The notes under the pieces: model-generated | The model's database searches: none | Told to the model about the DNA's origin: nothing | Seen by the model: only the letters and a program-made list of their open reading frames with translations | Assembly: GCA_036794395.1 (NCBI GenBank) | Contig: DAIRGS010000051.1 | Coordinates: 1 to 31,744 of the forward strand | From: DASXMX01 sp036794395 | Lineage (GTDB): Bacteria > Planctomycetota > Phycisphaerae > Tepidisphaerales > Tepidisphaeraceae | Direction: 5' to 3' | Length of the DNA stretch: 31,744 bases | Shown here: one piece after another, positions 31,701-31,744 of the stretch | Numbering within the stretch: position 1 is the stretch's first letter | Layout: each line of letters begins with the position of its first letter | Program-made: the position numbers and the translations under genes

Positions 31701-31744
31701 CCCGGCTTCTCAGAGCGCGCATTGCCGCGCTCTGAGAAGCCGGG
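31701..31744. repeat. Perfect 19-bp inverted repeat at the window edge
   Basis: The arms 31701-31719 (cccggcttctcagagcgcg) and 31726-31744 are exactly complementary, with a six-base loop. The hairpin lies 77 bases past the PEP-CTERM stop. It could be a terminator, but no U-run is visible since the window ends here; the perfect long stem also fits a dispersed palindromic repeat. Confidence 0.85.

Noticed and set aside
1..31744. tRNA or rRNA genes, prophage or transposase
   Set aside because: I looked for the conserved tRNA T-loop and rRNA motifs and for recombinase or transposase motifs and saw none.

Overview
The window looks like chromosomal DNA of a planctomycete, most likely of the Phycisphaerae/Tepidisphaerales type. 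This is inferred from several hallmarks. Two predicted surface proteins carry an N-terminal LEPRLLL / LESRRLL motif, and there is a PEP-CTERM protein. Two small membrane proteins end in the CxxCGYxL zinc ribbon common in that phylum. There is a tandem TPR/GT41 (O-GlcNAc transferase-like) protein, a VIT/vWA lipoprotein beside cohesin- and dockerin-like proteins, and many dispersed palindromic repeats between genes. I saw no rRNA, tRNA, CRISPR array, prophage or transposase.

Layout. 1-2.3 kb: a DUF456 membrane protein and a convergent FGGY sugar kinase. 2.4-5 kb: a disturbed stretch with a truncated LEPRLLL surface protein, a zinc-ribbon membrane protein, an orphan CARDB-like C-terminus, an ankyrin protein and a C-terminal gene remnant, with G-rich repeat copies interspersed. 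5-7.5 kb: a TSUP permease and an orphan NodT-type outer-membrane efflux lipoprotein. 7.9-12.6 kb: a D-amino-acid transaminase-like enzyme, UbiE/MenG, a PilZ protein, an orphan DNA methyltransferase, a VapBC-like toxin-antitoxin pair and a hypothetical protein. 12.9-17.2 kb: a 1450-residue protein with two successive TPR + GT41 modules.

17.6-22.3 kb is a minus-strand operon for an acyl-chain pathway. In transcription order it encodes an intact FabZ-type dehydratase, an enlarged acyl carrier protein, a FabZ-like protein lacking the catalytic His, a ketosynthase-like protein lacking the active-site Cys and one His, a small two-helix membrane protein, a 51-residue protein, and a ketosynthase with a full Cys-His-His triad. 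Each catalytic family therefore appears as an active plus a degenerate partner, which recalls the KS-alpha/KS-beta (chain length factor) arrangement of type II polyketide synthases. This is the best candidate for an under-described system.

22.4-22.9 kb holds a RelBE/ParDE-like toxin-antitoxin pair. 22.9-26.9 kb is a second coherent minus-strand operon: ECF sigma factor, membrane-anchored dockerin protein, cohesin-like secreted protein and VIT/vWA lipoprotein, the last three joined by 4-base ATGA overlaps. It could encode a surface assembly whose anti-sigma-like member displays a dockerin. 27-31.7 kb: a large LESRRLL surface protein, a divergent zinc-ribbon membrane protein, a PEP-CTERM protein, and a perfect 19-bp inverted repeat at the window edge.
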